Numbered from the stretch's first letter, positions 8,700 through 17,025 are shown. The stretch is DNA of 44,198 nt from Betaproteobacteria bacterium (GCA_003820645.1 RPOR01000012.1:1-44198), one strand, 5' to 3'. Notes: generated by a model not told the origin, from the sequence alone. Numbers and translations are program-made.

Positions 8700-8732
8700 A
8701 AATTAGAATTATTCGACTGATAGTTCTAATTT
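8700..8732. promoter_or_regulatory. Perfect 9-bp inverted repeat, candidate LysR operator
   Basis: AAATTAGAA (8700-8708) and TTCTAATTT (8724-8732) are exact reverse complements separated by 15 bases, and the whole sits in an unusually AT-rich island (about 8690-8793). It lies between the divergent receptor and LysR genes. LysR-type regulators bind dyads of the T-N11-A kind in such gaps. Assignment as the operator is inference from position and symmetry. Confidence 0.55.
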
Positions 8733-8757
8733 ATGCAATAGTAGTAAAAAAGTATTT

Positions 8758-8763
8758 TATAAT
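8758..8763 (+). promoter_or_regulatory. Candidate -10 box for the LysR gene
   Basis: An exact TATAAT stands 31 bp before the GTG start of the regulator, just downstream of the inverted repeat. No good -35 box lies 16-18 bp upstream, so recognition may be weak or regulated. The match is in an AT-rich stretch, so chance is possible. Confidence 0.35.
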
Positions 8764-8793
8764 CATAATGTTATATTCATAAGAGATTATAGT

Positions 8794-9744
8794 GTGAATA
8801 TTCGTGCGCTGCGTTTGTTTCGCTTCGTGGTGACGAGCGGTTCACTGTCGGCTGCGGCCGGGAATATGAATCTGAGCGTGCCGGCGGCGAGTCGTCTGAT
8901 TGCCCTCCTCGAGGCGGAGACCCGGCTGCGGCTGTTCAACCGTACGCGCCGCAGCCTGACGCTGACCCAGCAGGGCGAGCTGTTTTATCGGGAGGCCGAG
9001 CACATTCTCGCCGGTTTCGACGAGATTCCGCGCATCGCCGAAGATATCCGTTCCCGGTCGCAAAGCCAGCTGCGGCTGGTGACCGGCCCCCGTATCGGTC
9101 AGGGCCTGCTGTCGCCGGCGCTGGCGCAGTTTCGCCGCGCCCATCCGAAGATCCGCGTGTCGGTGGACATGCAGTCGCGTTTCGGCATCGAGGGCATCGT
9201 CGGCACGCGGCTCTACGACCTCGGCATCATTTCGCTGCCGGTGGCCCATCCCTTGGTGGAGATCACCAACCGTCCGCTGTTCAGGGTTCGCGTCGAAGTC
9301 GTACTGCCGGAGGGCCACCGGCTGGCCCGGCGCCGCAGCGTGACCGCGCAGGACCTCGCCGCGGAGCCGCTGGTCGGCCTGTGGCCCGGACAGCGCTGGC
9401 GCAAGCAGATCGACGATTTTTTCGGGTCGGACGGCGTGCGGCCGACGTACGCCGTCGAGACGCGCTCCTCGCTGATGGCGTGTCAGCTGGCCCGGGACGG
9501 CGTCGGTGTTGCGATGCTGGATCGCGTCTCGGCGCAGGCAATCGATCAGCGCGGTCTGGTGATGCGGCCGCTCGAGCCGGAGCGCTGGATACTCTTCGGC
9601 TATGTCCACCAGGCGCGACAGCCGCTGGGGTCGAACGCGGCGGCGTTTCTCGGCTGCGTGCGGGAGGTCCTCGAACGCCTGCGGGCGCGGGACGAGGAGA
9701 CCGCGTCGGCCGTGGTGATGGCGCACGAGGACGGCGAGTCGTGA
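8794..9744 (+). CDS. LysR-family transcriptional regulator
   Basis: 316 residues. The N-terminal winged helix-turn-helix is clear: NIRALRLFRFVVTSGSLSAA, then PAASRLIALLEAETRLRLFN and RRSLTLTQQGELF (residues 2-70). The rest is the periplasmic-binding-like effector domain (about 90-295; RLYDLGIISLP, EPLVGLWPGQRW). The start is a GTG with AAGAGA about 8 bases upstream. It is divergent from the TctC receptor gene and 30 bp ahead of the GMC oxidoreductase gene on the same strand. It probably controls both flanks in response to the cluster's substrate (inference). Confidence 0.92.
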   Translation: MNIRALRLFRFVVTSGSLSAAAGNMNLSVPAASRLIALLEAETRLRLFNRTRRSLTLTQQGELFYREAEHILAGFDEIPRIAEDIRSRSQSQLRLVTGPRIGQGLLSPALAQFRRAHPKIRVSVDMQSRFGIEGIVGTRLYDLGIISLPVAHPLVEITNRPLFRVRVEVVLPEGHRLARRRSVTAQDLAAEPLVGLWPGQRWRKQIDDFFGSDGVRPTYAVETRSSLMACQLARDGVGVAMLDRVSAQAIDQRGLVMRPLEPERWILFGYVHQARQPLGSNAAAFLGCVREVLERLRARDEETASAVVMAHEDGES

Positions 9745-9774
9745 CGGGCCGCGACTGCAATACAATGGCCCGTC

Positions 9775-11391
9775 ATGACCTCGACAGACTTCGTCTTTGA
9801 CTACGTCATCGTCGGTGCGGGCAGCGCCGGCTGCGTGCTGGCGAACCGGCTGTCCGCCGACCCGGCGGTGTCGGTGCTGCTGATCGAGGCCGGCGGCAAC
9901 GACGACTGGATGTGGATTCGCATACCCGTCGGTTATCTCTACTGTATCGGCAATCCGCGCACCGACTGGTGTTACCGGACCGTGCCCGAAGCGGGGCTCA
10001 ATGGCCGCGCGATCGACTATCCGCGCGGCCGCGTGCTCGGCGGTTCGTCGTCGATCAACGCGATGCTCTACCTGCGTGGCCAGGCACGTGACTACGACGA
10101 GTGGGCGCAGCTGACCGGCGACAGCGGCTGGTCGTGGCCGCAGGTGCTGCCGGCGTTCATGGATGCCGAGGATCACTGGCGCGGCGGCGACGAAAAGCAT
10201 GGCAACGGCGGCGAACTGCGGGTGGAGACGCCGCGCGTGCAGTGGGACATCATCGATGCGTTTCGCGATGCGGCGGTCGAGTCCGGCATTCCGGCGACCG
10301 AGGATTTCAACCGCGGCGACAACTTCGGCGTGTCGCGTTTCGAGGTCACGCAGAAGAACGGCATGCGCTGGAGCACAGCGCGGGCGTTTCTCGACCCGGC
10401 GCGGGCGCGGCCCAATCTGAAAATCGTGACCGGCGCACTGGTGCGGCGGGTGACGCTGAACGGCAAGCGTGCGACCGGTGTTGAATTTTCGAGAGGCGGC
10501 GCGACACTGCAGGCGACGGCGCGACGCGAAACGCTGTTGGCGGCCGGGGCCATCGGTAGTCCGCAGATCCTGCAACTCTCGGGCATCGGCCCCGCGCCGC
10601 TGCTGCAGCAGCATGGCGTGCCGGTCGTCCACGAATTGCCGGTGGGCGAGAACCTGCAGGATCATCTGCAACTGCGCATGGCCTTCCGTGTCACCAACGC
10701 GGTGACGCTGAACACGCTGCTCGATTCGTGGTGGGCCAAGGCAAAAATGGCACTGGAGTATGCGCTGCACCGCACGGGGCCGCTGACGATGCCGCCATCG
10801 CAGCTGGGGGCCTTTGCGAAATCAGACCCGTCCCGGGCGACGCCGAATCTCGAGTACCACGTGCAGCCGATTTCGCTGGACCGTTTCGGCGTGCCGCCGC
10901 ACAAATTCCCGGCGTTCACGGCCAGTGTCTGCAACCTGCGGCCGACCTCGCGTGGCCATGTGCGCATCACTTCGGCCGATCCGCGCGCGCATCCGGCGAT
11001 AGCACCGCATTACCTGTCGACCGCAGAGGACCGCAAGGTGGCGGTGGATGCACTCCGGTTGACGCGGCGCATCGTCAACGAGTCGGCGGCATTGCGGCCG
11101 TACCGGCCCGAGGAATTCATGCCGGGCCCGCAGTACCAGACCGAGGCGGAACTGGTGCAGGCCGCGGGCCGGATCGGCACCACGATTTTTCATCCGGTCG
11201 GCACCTGCAAGATGGGACGCGCCGACGATGCGACGGCAGTGGTCGATCCGCAATTGCGGGTGCGCGGCGTCGAGTGCCTGCGCGTGATCGATGCCTCGGT
11301 GATGCCGACCATCACCTCGGGCAATACCAATGCGCCGACAATCATGATTGCCGAACGCGGCAGCCGGATGCTGCGCGCGGCGCAACGGTGA
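9775..11391 (+). CDS. GMC-family FAD-dependent oxidoreductase (choline dehydrogenase-like)
   Basis: 538 residues, normal for the family. It has the FAD motif VIVGAGSAG (11-19), GMC signature 1 (GRVLGGSSSINAMLYLRG, 85-102), signature 2 (AGAIGSPQILQLSGIG), and the C-terminal active site with His473 (FHPVGTCKMG) and Asn517 (SGNTNAPT). The 44-residue His-Asn spacing equals that of choline oxidase. It oxidises an alcohol group; choline itself is not implied, since no betaine genes are near. It lies 30 bp behind the LysR gene and is probably cotranscribed with it. With the divergent receptor and lyase it may form a catabolic route. Confidence 0.93.
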   Translation: MTSTDFVFDYVIVGAGSAGCVLANRLSADPAVSVLLIEAGGNDDWMWIRIPVGYLYCIGNPRTDWCYRTVPEAGLNGRAIDYPRGRVLGGSSSINAMLYLRGQARDYDEWAQLTGDSGWSWPQVLPAFMDAEDHWRGGDEKHGNGGELRVETPRVQWDIIDAFRDAAVESGIPATEDFNRGDNFGVSRFEVTQKNGMRWSTARAFLDPARARPNLKIVTGALVRRVTLNGKRATGVEFSRGGATLQATARRETLLAAGAIGSPQILQLSGIGPAPLLQQHGVPVVHELPVGENLQDHLQLRMAFRVTNAVTLNTLLDSWWAKAKMALEYALHRTGPLTMPPSQLGAFAKSDPSRATPNLEYHVQPISLDRFGVPPHKFPAFTASVCNLRPTSRGHVRITSADPRAHPAIAPHYLSTAEDRKVAVDALRLTRRIVNESAALRPYRPEEFMPGPQYQTEAELVQAAGRIGTTIFHPVGTCKMGRADDATAVVDPQLRVRGVECLRVIDASVMPTITSGNTNAPTIMIAERGSRMLRAAQR

Positions 11392-11718
11392 GCAGCGCGG
11401 CGGATCAGCTGCATGCTGACGGAGTGCGGCCTGGCACGAGCGGCGAAATAGCGGGCAGTGGTGATGGAGCCGGAAAAGCGTCGCTGGTTGGCGACAGGAA
11501 TATTGTCATGCGTGCAGGCACAGTGATCTGGTTTCGTCTAGAATTCCGCCCCACGCGAGTCAGTCAGTGGACCGGGGGGTAGCGGCAGACGCATTTAATG
11601 CATCGCAGTAACGCCGGCTGTCAACCAGTACGCTGTCTGCGCGTTTTATGCTTCCAGTGGCTGCAGTCCGGCCACGATGTTTCTTAAATTGCTTACTTAA
11701 TCATTCTGGAGCTTCAAC
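11392..11718 (+). other. 327-bp non-coding gap with a possible stable-RNA-type promoter
   Basis: No supported gene lies here; the open frames continue shadows of the GMC gene. At 11538-11551 the sequence CTAGAATTCCGCCC closely resembles CTAGAATCCGGCCC in front of tRNA-Val (26140-26153): a -10-like TAGAAT followed by a GC-rich discriminator. If used, it would start an RNA near 11551, giving the 63-residue protein gene a leader of about 170 nt. Within the leader GCAGAC and GTCTGC can pair. A good -35 box is missing, so this is a suggestion only. Confidence 0.3.
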
Positions 11719-11910
11719 ATGACCAAACTGTTCGCCGCCATCATCGCCGCCACCTTCGCCGTTGTCAGCTTTGGCGCCATTGCCGCCAAGCACGAAGATG
11801 GCATGAAGAAAGAAGAGAAGAAGACCGAAGCCAAGAAAACCGAGAAAAAGGCTGAAACCAAAAAAGCCGCGCCGAAAGCCGACGCCAAAAAAGAAGACAC
11901 GAAGAAGTAA
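11719..11910 (+). CDS. Small Lys/Glu/Ala-rich exported protein
   Basis: 63 residues. Residues 1-23 form a signal peptide (FAAIIAATFAVVSFGAIAA). The mature 40 residues consist almost entirely of Lys, Glu, Ala, Thr and Asp in KKxEAKK-like repeats, with no Cys or aromatic residue and a high positive charge; this is likely disordered. A TGGAG ribosome site precedes the ATG, and a strong intrinsic terminator follows 16 bp after the stop, so the gene is a complete single transcription unit. Similar short Lys-rich exported peptides are seen in betaproteobacteria without known function; binding to anionic envelope polymers or nucleic acid is only a guess. Confidence 0.8.
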   Translation: MTKLFAAIIAATFAVVSFGAIAAKHEDGMKKEEKKTEAKKTEKKAETKKAAPKADAKKEDTKK

Positions 11911-11926
11911 TTTTCTTCCGTTTGAG

Positions 11927-11954
11927 AAAGGCAGGGCTCACGCCCTGCCTTTTT
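11927..11954 (+). terminator. Strong intrinsic terminator of the Lys-rich protein gene
   Basis: An 11-bp perfect stem (AAAGGCAGGGC with GCCCTGCCTTT) closes a TCAC loop and runs into TTTTT. It is one of the two clearest terminators in the window. Confidence 0.92.
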
Positions 11955-11972
11955 TATTGCTGAATCGTGTTG

Positions 11973-13160
11973 ATGCGTGTGATCCCTTTGCTACCGCTGC
12001 TGACGGTTGCGGCCCTGCTCAGCAGCGGATTGGCGAGCGGCGAGCCCTATCGCCCGAAAGGGCCAGCGGTGGTGCTGGAGCGCCTGCCGATAAAGGCGGG
12101 CGACGCGCGGTCGCGGGCATTGGCAGCGGATCGTGCCCGCCTTGCCGCGGCGCCGCGTGATCCGGCACTGGCGATGAAGGTGGCCAGAGCCTACTACGAA
12201 CTGGCCGGCGCCGAGGGTGACCCGCGTTATATCGGTTATGCCGAGGCTGCGCTGGCGCCATGGGTTGCCGACGCCGATGCACCTGCCGATATCCTCTACA
12301 TGCGGGGCAAGTTGCTGCAATGGCGCCACGAGTATGCGCCGGCGCTGGAGCTGTTCGGCAGGGCGCTGCAGCGCGAGCCGGGGCATTACGACACGCTGAG
12401 CGGGCGTTCGGCGGTGCTGACCGTGCTCGCCGACTATGCCGGTGCCCGGCGCGACTGCGAGCAGCTGCGCGTGCGCGAAGCGGAGTTGTACTGGGCGAGC
12501 TGCCTCGCCTACATCGACGGCCAGACCGGGCAGGCGGCCGCAGCCGAACGCCGGCTGGCCGACTTGCTGGCCCGGCATCCCGATACCGGGCCCGCCGGGC
12601 AGCTGTGGCTGCTGACGCGGCTCGCTGATCTGGCGACCCGGCTGGGGCGCCCGGCAGACGCCGACGGTTATTACCGCCGCGCGCTGGCGCTCGGCGTGGA
12701 CAACCAGTTGCTGCTGGCGAATTACGGTGATTTCCTGATCGATCAGGGCCGTGCCGCCGAGGCGGTGGCGCTGTTGCGCGACTGGACGCGCGCAGACGTA
12801 CTGCTGCTGCGCCTGACACTGGCCGAGCAGGCGTTGCGCGTACCGGAATTCAAGGCGCACGCGCAAACCCTGCGCGAACGGTTTGCCGCCGCGGCGTTGC
12901 GCGGCGATACGTTGCACCGGCAGGAAGAGTCGCGGTTCCAGTTGCGGATCGAGCGCAACGCGGCGCGTGCACTGGAACTGGCGGTGGCGAACTGGGCGAT
13001 CCAGCGCGAACCTTATGACGCGCGCATCCTGCTCGAGGCCGCGGTTGCCGCCGGGCGACGCGATGCGGCGCAGCCGGTGCTGGACTGGCTGGCGCAATCA
13101 CGCCACGAAGATCCGCAGCTCACGGCGCTGGCCAATTCGCTTGCGGGAGTCAAACCGTGA
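11973..13160 (+). CDS. Exported TPR-like repeat protein
   Basis: 395 residues with a short signal peptide (VIPLLPLLTVAALLSSGLAS). Helical-repeat segments of tetratricopeptide type follow, for example ILYMRGKLLQWRHEYAPALE, ALELFGRALQREPGHYDTL, WLLTRLADLATRLGRPADAD and LLLANYGDFLIDQGRAAEAV. It is a periplasmic scaffold-like protein of unknown partner. GTG (11967) and TTG (11970) are also in frame just ahead of the chosen ATG; no clear ribosome site helps. Its stop overlaps the GTG start of the HupE/UreJ-type gene by 4 bases, so the two are translationally coupled and probably act together. Confidence 0.8.
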   Translation: MRVIPLLPLLTVAALLSSGLASGEPYRPKGPAVVLERLPIKAGDARSRALAADRARLAAAPRDPALAMKVARAYYELAGAEGDPRYIGYAEAALAPWVADADAPADILYMRGKLLQWRHEYAPALELFGRALQREPGHYDTLSGRSAVLTVLADYAGARRDCEQLRVREAELYWASCLAYIDGQTGQAAAAERRLADLLARHPDTGPAGQLWLLTRLADLATRLGRPADADGYYRRALALGVDNQLLLANYGDFLIDQGRAAEAVALLRDWTRADVLLLRLTLAEQALRVPEFKAHAQTLRERFAAAALRGDTLHRQEESRFQLRIERNAARALELAVANWAIQREPYDARILLEAAVAAGRRDAAQPVLDWLAQSRHEDPQLTALANSLAGVKP

Positions 13161-14275
13161 TCCGGTTGATCCTTGCCCTGCTGCTGATGGCCTTCTGTGC
13201 GGCGGCTCATGCGCACAAGCCCAGCGACAGTTATCTCGCCGTCAAGGCCGAATCCGGCCGCATCGAAGGGCAGTGGGATATCGCGCTGCGCGACCTCGAA
13301 TACGCAATCGGCCTCGATGCCGACGGCAACGGCGAAATCACCTGGGGTGAACTGTCGGCGCGGCACCAGGAGGTTGCGTCATATGCGCTGGCGCGGCTGC
13401 AGATAGCCGCGGGCGATGCGGCCTGCACCTTGCAGGTGACCGATCATCTGGTCGATCAGCACAGCGACGGCGCCTATGCGGTGATCCGCTTCGGCGCCGA
13501 GTGTCCTGCAGCGGGCAGTCTGAAAATACGCTATGGGCTGTTTTTTGAACTCGATCCGACGCACCGCGGCCTGGCCCGCATCGAAGCGGTCGGCGTCACC
13601 CAAACGGCGGTGTTTGGTCCGGAACGCGCCGAACAGACTTTCAACCTGGCAACACCATCGCCGGCGCAGCAGATTCTTGACTATGTGCGTGAAGGCGTGT
13701 GGCATATCTGGATCGGTTTCGACCACGTGCTGTTCCTGCTGTCGCTGCTGTTGCCGGCGGTGTGGCAGCGTGTTGCCGGGCGCTGGATGCCGGCACAGCG
13801 CTTCGCACCGGCGTTCTGGGAAGTGTTCCGCGTGGTCACCGCTTTCACCGTCGCCCATTCGATCACGTTGAGCCTGGCGGCGGTCGAACTCGTGGCGCTG
13901 CCGTCGCGCCTGGTCGAGTCGGTGATTGCGGCGTCGGTGCTGCTGGCGGCGCTGAACAACCTGTTCCCGCTGGTCAGCGGCCGGCGCTGGGCCATGGCGT
14001 TCGCCTTCGGCCTGATCCACGGCTTTGGTTTCGCTTCGGTGCTGACCGACCTCGGGCTGCCGCGGGACGCCCTGGTGTCGTCGCTGTTCGGCTTTAATGT
14101 CGGCGTCGAGCTGGGCCAGCTGGCGATGGTGGCGGTGTTCCTGCCCTTGGCTTTTGCGCTGCGGGCGACGTGGTTCTATACCCGCGTGGTGTTTGCCGGC
14201 GGCTCGATGGCAGTGGCTGTGCTGGCGACGTTATGGCTGCTGGAACGGGCATTCGTAATCAGCATATTCTCTTAG
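13157..14275 (+). CDS. HupE/UreJ_2-family membrane protein with EF-hand loop
   Basis: 372 residues. After a signal-like N terminus ending AAAHAHKPSDSY comes a periplasmic domain of about 150 residues with a textbook EF-hand calcium loop, DADGNGEITWGE (54-65: D1, D3, N5, G6, I8, E12). A C-terminal membrane domain (about 180-372) of six or so helices starts with HIWIGFDHVLF (183-193) and includes GLIHGFGFAS, the His/Asp-rich motifs of HupE/UreJ transporters. Relatives move nickel or cobalt in hydrogenase and urease clusters, but none of those genes is nearby, so the ion is unknown. The GTG start overlaps the preceding gene. Confidence 0.85.
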   Translation: MIRLILALLLMAFCAAAHAHKPSDSYLAVKAESGRIEGQWDIALRDLEYAIGLDADGNGEITWGELSARHQEVASYALARLQIAAGDAACTLQVTDHLVDQHSDGAYAVIRFGAECPAAGSLKIRYGLFFELDPTHRGLARIEAVGVTQTAVFGPERAEQTFNLATPSPAQQILDYVREGVWHIWIGFDHVLFLLSLLLPAVWQRVAGRWMPAQRFAPAFWEVFRVVTAFTVAHSITLSLAAVELVALPSRLVESVIAASVLLAALNNLFPLVSGRRWAMAFAFGLIHGFGFASVLTDLGLPRDALVSSLFGFNVGVELGQLAMVAVFLPLAFALRATWFYTRVVFAGGSMAVAVLATLWLLERAFVISIFS

Positions 14276-14395
14276 GGTGTTTGTGCGTGGACGGCAGGTA
14301 TTGTCGGCGTTGCCGATACATTTCCGGCTTGACGCTGATCAGGGGCTTTGCGGTAGGCTGTGTTACTGGTGATTTCGACAACAGGGAGTGAATTC

Positions 14396-14800
14396 ATGAT
14401 TGATCTTCGTTTTTTCAGCGGTGCTACGGCCCTGGCACTGCTGCTCGCGGGCGCTGCGCACGCCCAGACACCGAAGTCCGGCGAGCAGGTTTACAAGGAA
14501 GTTTGTGCGGCCTGCCATGCCCAGGGCGTTGCCAATGCGCCCAAGTTCGGCGATAAAAAAATCTGGACTCCGCTGATCGCCGAGGGGCAGGCGGTGCTGA
14601 CGGCGCATGCGTGGGTTGGTGTGCGGGCCATGCCGCCACGAGGCGGCAATCCCAATTTGTCGCAGGAAGAGTTTTCGCGTGCCGTGGCCTACATGGCGCG
14701 TGCCGCTGGCGGTAACTGGCGGGATCCCGATGCGAAGATGCTCGGCCGCATCAAGGCTGAAGAGGCGGAACGCGTCAAGAACCTGAATACCAAGAAATAG
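14396..14800 (+). CDS. Class I monohaem cytochrome c (c5-like)
   Basis: 134 residues with a signal peptide (about 1-23, ending AGAAHA). The single haem site CAACH is at 37-41, and the likely axial Met is M79 in VRAMPPRGG. The length and the order haem, Met, C-terminal helix (FSRAVAYMARAAGG) fit periplasmic cytochrome c5-type carriers. A GGGAGTG ribosome site supports this ATG over an in-frame one at 14360. It carries electrons in the periplasm; its donor and acceptor cannot be told from the neighbours. It is convergent with the antiporter gene. Confidence 0.9.
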   Translation: MIDLRFFSGATALALLLAGAAHAQTPKSGEQVYKEVCAACHAQGVANAPKFGDKKIWTPLIAEGQAVLTAHAWVGVRAMPPRGGNPNLSQEEFSRAVAYMARAAGGNWRDPDAKMLGRIKAEEAERVKNLNTKK

Positions 14801-14820
14801 CGTCGCGATCCGGCAGGGAA

Positions 14821-14849
14821 GACCCGGTGGGGTTGATCACCACCGGGTC
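14821..14849. terminator. Hairpin between convergent cytochrome and antiporter genes
   Basis: GACCCGGTGG (14821-14830) and CCACCGGGTC (14840-14849) pair perfectly over 10 bp with a 9-nt loop. No T-run follows on either strand, so it may be a weak bidirectional or Rho-assisted end. Confidence 0.5.
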
Positions 14850-14858
14850 GTCGGATGG

Positions 14859-16583
14859 TCAGGTTCCGGCATGATCAGGTTTCGGGGCGGTTGTTTTGCG
14901 GGAAACCCGATCGAGCACATAACGCGTCATGCCTTGCGCAAGTTCATGCTCGCCGATGAACACGCGGTCGGGGCGGTCGCTCTTCAGCAGTTCGGCTTCC
15001 TCGTCGCTGTGCGTGAGCACGATGATCTCGATCGACGGATTGAGCGTATGCGCGGTGTCGATCATCAGTCGCGCACGGGCCGAATCGGACATTGCGATGA
15101 CCAGTATCCGCGCCCGCGCGACATGCGCCTGGATCAGCACGGCAGGATCGGCGGCGTCACCCGACACCGCGGGGATGCCGCGGGCGCGCAGGGCTTCGAC
15201 GGTTTCGCGATTCTGTTCGGCAACCACCACGGCGATGCCCTGTTCCGAGAGTGCATTGGCGATGCGCCGGCCGACGCGGCCGTGGCCGACGATCAGCACG
15301 TGGCCGGTCAGCAGCTTCTGGTCGGTGCTCATCGGTAGGTCGGCCAGCGGATCGTCGCGTCGTTCCATCGCGCGCGCGACGCCGGAGCGGGACTGGATCC
15401 GGCGGCGTAGCGGCTCCACCGCGCTGAACACCAGCGGATTGAGGGCGATGGAAATCACCGCGCCGGCGAGGATCAGGTTCTGTCCCTCGACCGGCAGCAG
15501 CTTCAGCGAGACACCGAGGCCGGCGAGGATGAACGAGAACTCGCCGATCTGCGCGAGGCTGGCGGAAACCGTCAGTGCGGTGTTCAGCGGATAGCGGAAG
15601 GCGAGCACGATCGCAAACGCGGCCAGCGACTTGCCGATGATGATGATGGCGACGACAGCCAATACGTGCAACGGATTGTTGAGCACCATCATCGGGTCGA
15701 ACAGCATGCCCACCGACACGAAAAACAGCACGGCGAAGGCGTCGCGCAGCGGCAATGATTCTTCGGCGGCGCGGTGGCTCAGTTCGGATTCGCGCAGCAC
15801 CATGCCGGCGAAAAATGCGCCTAGTGCAAATGAAACACCGAACAATGCAGCCGCGCCGTAGGCGATGCCCAGTGCGGCGGCGATCACGCACAAAGTGAAC
15901 AATTCGCGGGAAGCGGTGCGCGCGACCTGCCACAGCAGCCACGGGAATACGCGTTTGCCGACGAACAGCATCAGTGCGACGAAGACGACGACCTGGCCCA
16001 GCGTGTAGGCGAGGGTTTTCAGCAGGTCGGCGCCGCTGACACTGTCACCGCTGCCGCCGAGGATGCCGGCCAGCGGCGGCAGCAACACCAGCGCCAGCAC
16101 CATCACCAGGTCTTCGACCACCAGCCAGCCGACGGCGATGCGGCCGTTCATCGAGTGCATCACGCCGCGGCTTTCCAGCGCCTTGAGCAGGACCACGGTG
16201 CTGGCGACGGACAGCGCCAGGCCGAATACGATGCCGGCGCCGAGCGGCCAGCCCCACAGGTGCGCAACACCCATGCCCAGCGCGGTGGCGACGGCGATTT
16301 GTGCGATCGCACCGGGCAGGGCGATCTTGCGCACGGACAGCAGGTCATCCACCGACAGATGCAGGCCGACGCCGAACATCAGCAGCATCACGCCGATTTC
16401 CGCGAGCTGGCTGGCGAGTTCCATGTCGGCGACAAAGCCCGGCGTATTGGGGCCGATCAGCATGCCGGCGACCAGGTAGCCGACCAGCGGCGGCAGCTTC
16501 AGGCGCACGGCGGCGAGGCCGAATATCAGCGCGAGCCCGAAGGCGGCGGCGATGGTGGTGATCAGGTTGATGCTGTGCGGCAC
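14859..16583 (-). CDS. CPA2-family cation:proton antiporter with RCK domain (Kef/YbaL-like)
   Basis: 574 residues. Residues 1 to about 395 form the 12-13 helix Na/H-exchanger domain (PPLVGYLVAGMLIGPNTPGF, GVGLHLSVDDL, SVASTVVLLKALE, GWLVVEDLVMVLALVLLPPL). From about 425 comes a Rossmann RCK/TrkA-N domain with HVLIVGHGRVGRRIA. It is most like E. coli YbaL, a predicted potassium efflux protein; KefB and KefC are alternatives. There is no KefF/KefG-like partner beside it. The start is GTG with GGGAGA about 8 bases upstream. It lies 70 bp downstream of the YidH-like gene and may share its promoter. Confidence 0.9.
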   Translation of the reverse strand: MPHSINLITTIAAAFGLALIFGLAAVRLKLPPLVGYLVAGMLIGPNTPGFVADMELASQLAEIGVMLLMFGVGLHLSVDDLLSVRKIALPGAIAQIAVATALGMGVAHLWGWPLGAGIVFGLALSVASTVVLLKALESRGVMHSMNGRIAVGWLVVEDLVMVLALVLLPPLAGILGGSGDSVSGADLLKTLAYTLGQVVVFVALMLFVGKRVFPWLLWQVARTASRELFTLCVIAAALGIAYGAAALFGVSFALGAFFAGMVLRESELSHRAAEESLPLRDAFAVLFFVSVGMLFDPMMVLNNPLHVLAVVAIIIIGKSLAAFAIVLAFRYPLNTALTVSASLAQIGEFSFILAGLGVSLKLLPVEGQNLILAGAVISIALNPLVFSAVEPLRRRIQSRSGVARAMERRDDPLADLPMSTDQKLLTGHVLIVGHGRVGRRIANALSEQGIAVVVAEQNRETVEALRARGIPAVSGDAADPAVLIQAHVARARILVIAMSDSARARLMIDTAHTLNPSIEIIVLTHSDEEAELLKSDRPDRVFIGEHELAQGMTRYVLDRVSRKTTAPKPDHAGT

Positions 16584-16653
16584 GTGTCAGGTCTCCCGGC
16601 GGTTACCGGTACATCACATACTGCGGTGACGATTGCGGTGCGGCGCGCAGCAG

Positions 16654-17025
16654 TCAGCGGAGGCCCAGCCACAGGTAAAGACCGAGCATGACGCCGACTA
16701 CGGCGACCACGCCGTTGACGAATATGCCGATATGCAGATCGTAGCGGTCGGGTATTTCGACGGGGCGCAACGTCTTGAGTACGCGCTTGTGCTGGAAGGC
16801 GGAATAGGCCGACAGTGCGGCGGCGAGCAGGATCAGACCGATGCCGAACATGAATGACACGTGGCGCTGAAGCAGCTGCATCTCGCGGCGCCCGACCAAT
16901 TCCAGGAACAGGCCGAAACGCTCGATCAGAAAGCCGAAGGCCATCAGCGACAGCGCGGTGCGGTTCCAGGCGAGCAGCGTGCGTTCGGCGGCGAACAATA
17001 CGCGCGGATCATTCAGGTCGGACAT
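16654..17025 (-). CDS. YidH-like DUF202 inner-membrane protein
   Basis: 123 residues with three predicted membrane helices. The N terminus (DPRVLFAAERTLLAWNRTAL) is the DUF202 signature, followed by ALSLMAFGFLIERFG, a helix around 55-75 and a last helix (IFVNGVVAVVGVMLGLYLWL). The family is small, widespread and functionally uncharacterised in bacteria. A GGGAG site precedes the ATG, and a good sigma-70 promoter is at 17061-17089. The antiporter gene follows on the same strand, which hints at a shared role in ion balance (inference). Confidence 0.88.
   Translation of the reverse strand: MSDLNDPRVLFAAERTLLAWNRTALSLMAFGFLIERFGLFLELVGRREMQLLQRHVSFMFGIGLILLAAALSAYSAFQHKRVLKTLRPVEIPDRYDLHIGIFVNGVVAVVGVMLGLYLWLGLR

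Noticed and set aside
8842-10770. 642-codon open frame on the minus strand opposite the LysR and GMC genes
   Set aside because: It is a GC-rich antisense shadow: the opposite strand encodes two complete, motif-rich proteins, and the translated frame is Arg/His/Gln-rich without any recognisable domain.
11392-11582. Coding tail of the 284-codon frame starting at 10728
   Set aside because: Most of it overlaps the GMC gene in another frame, and the part beyond has no ribosome site or family resemblance.
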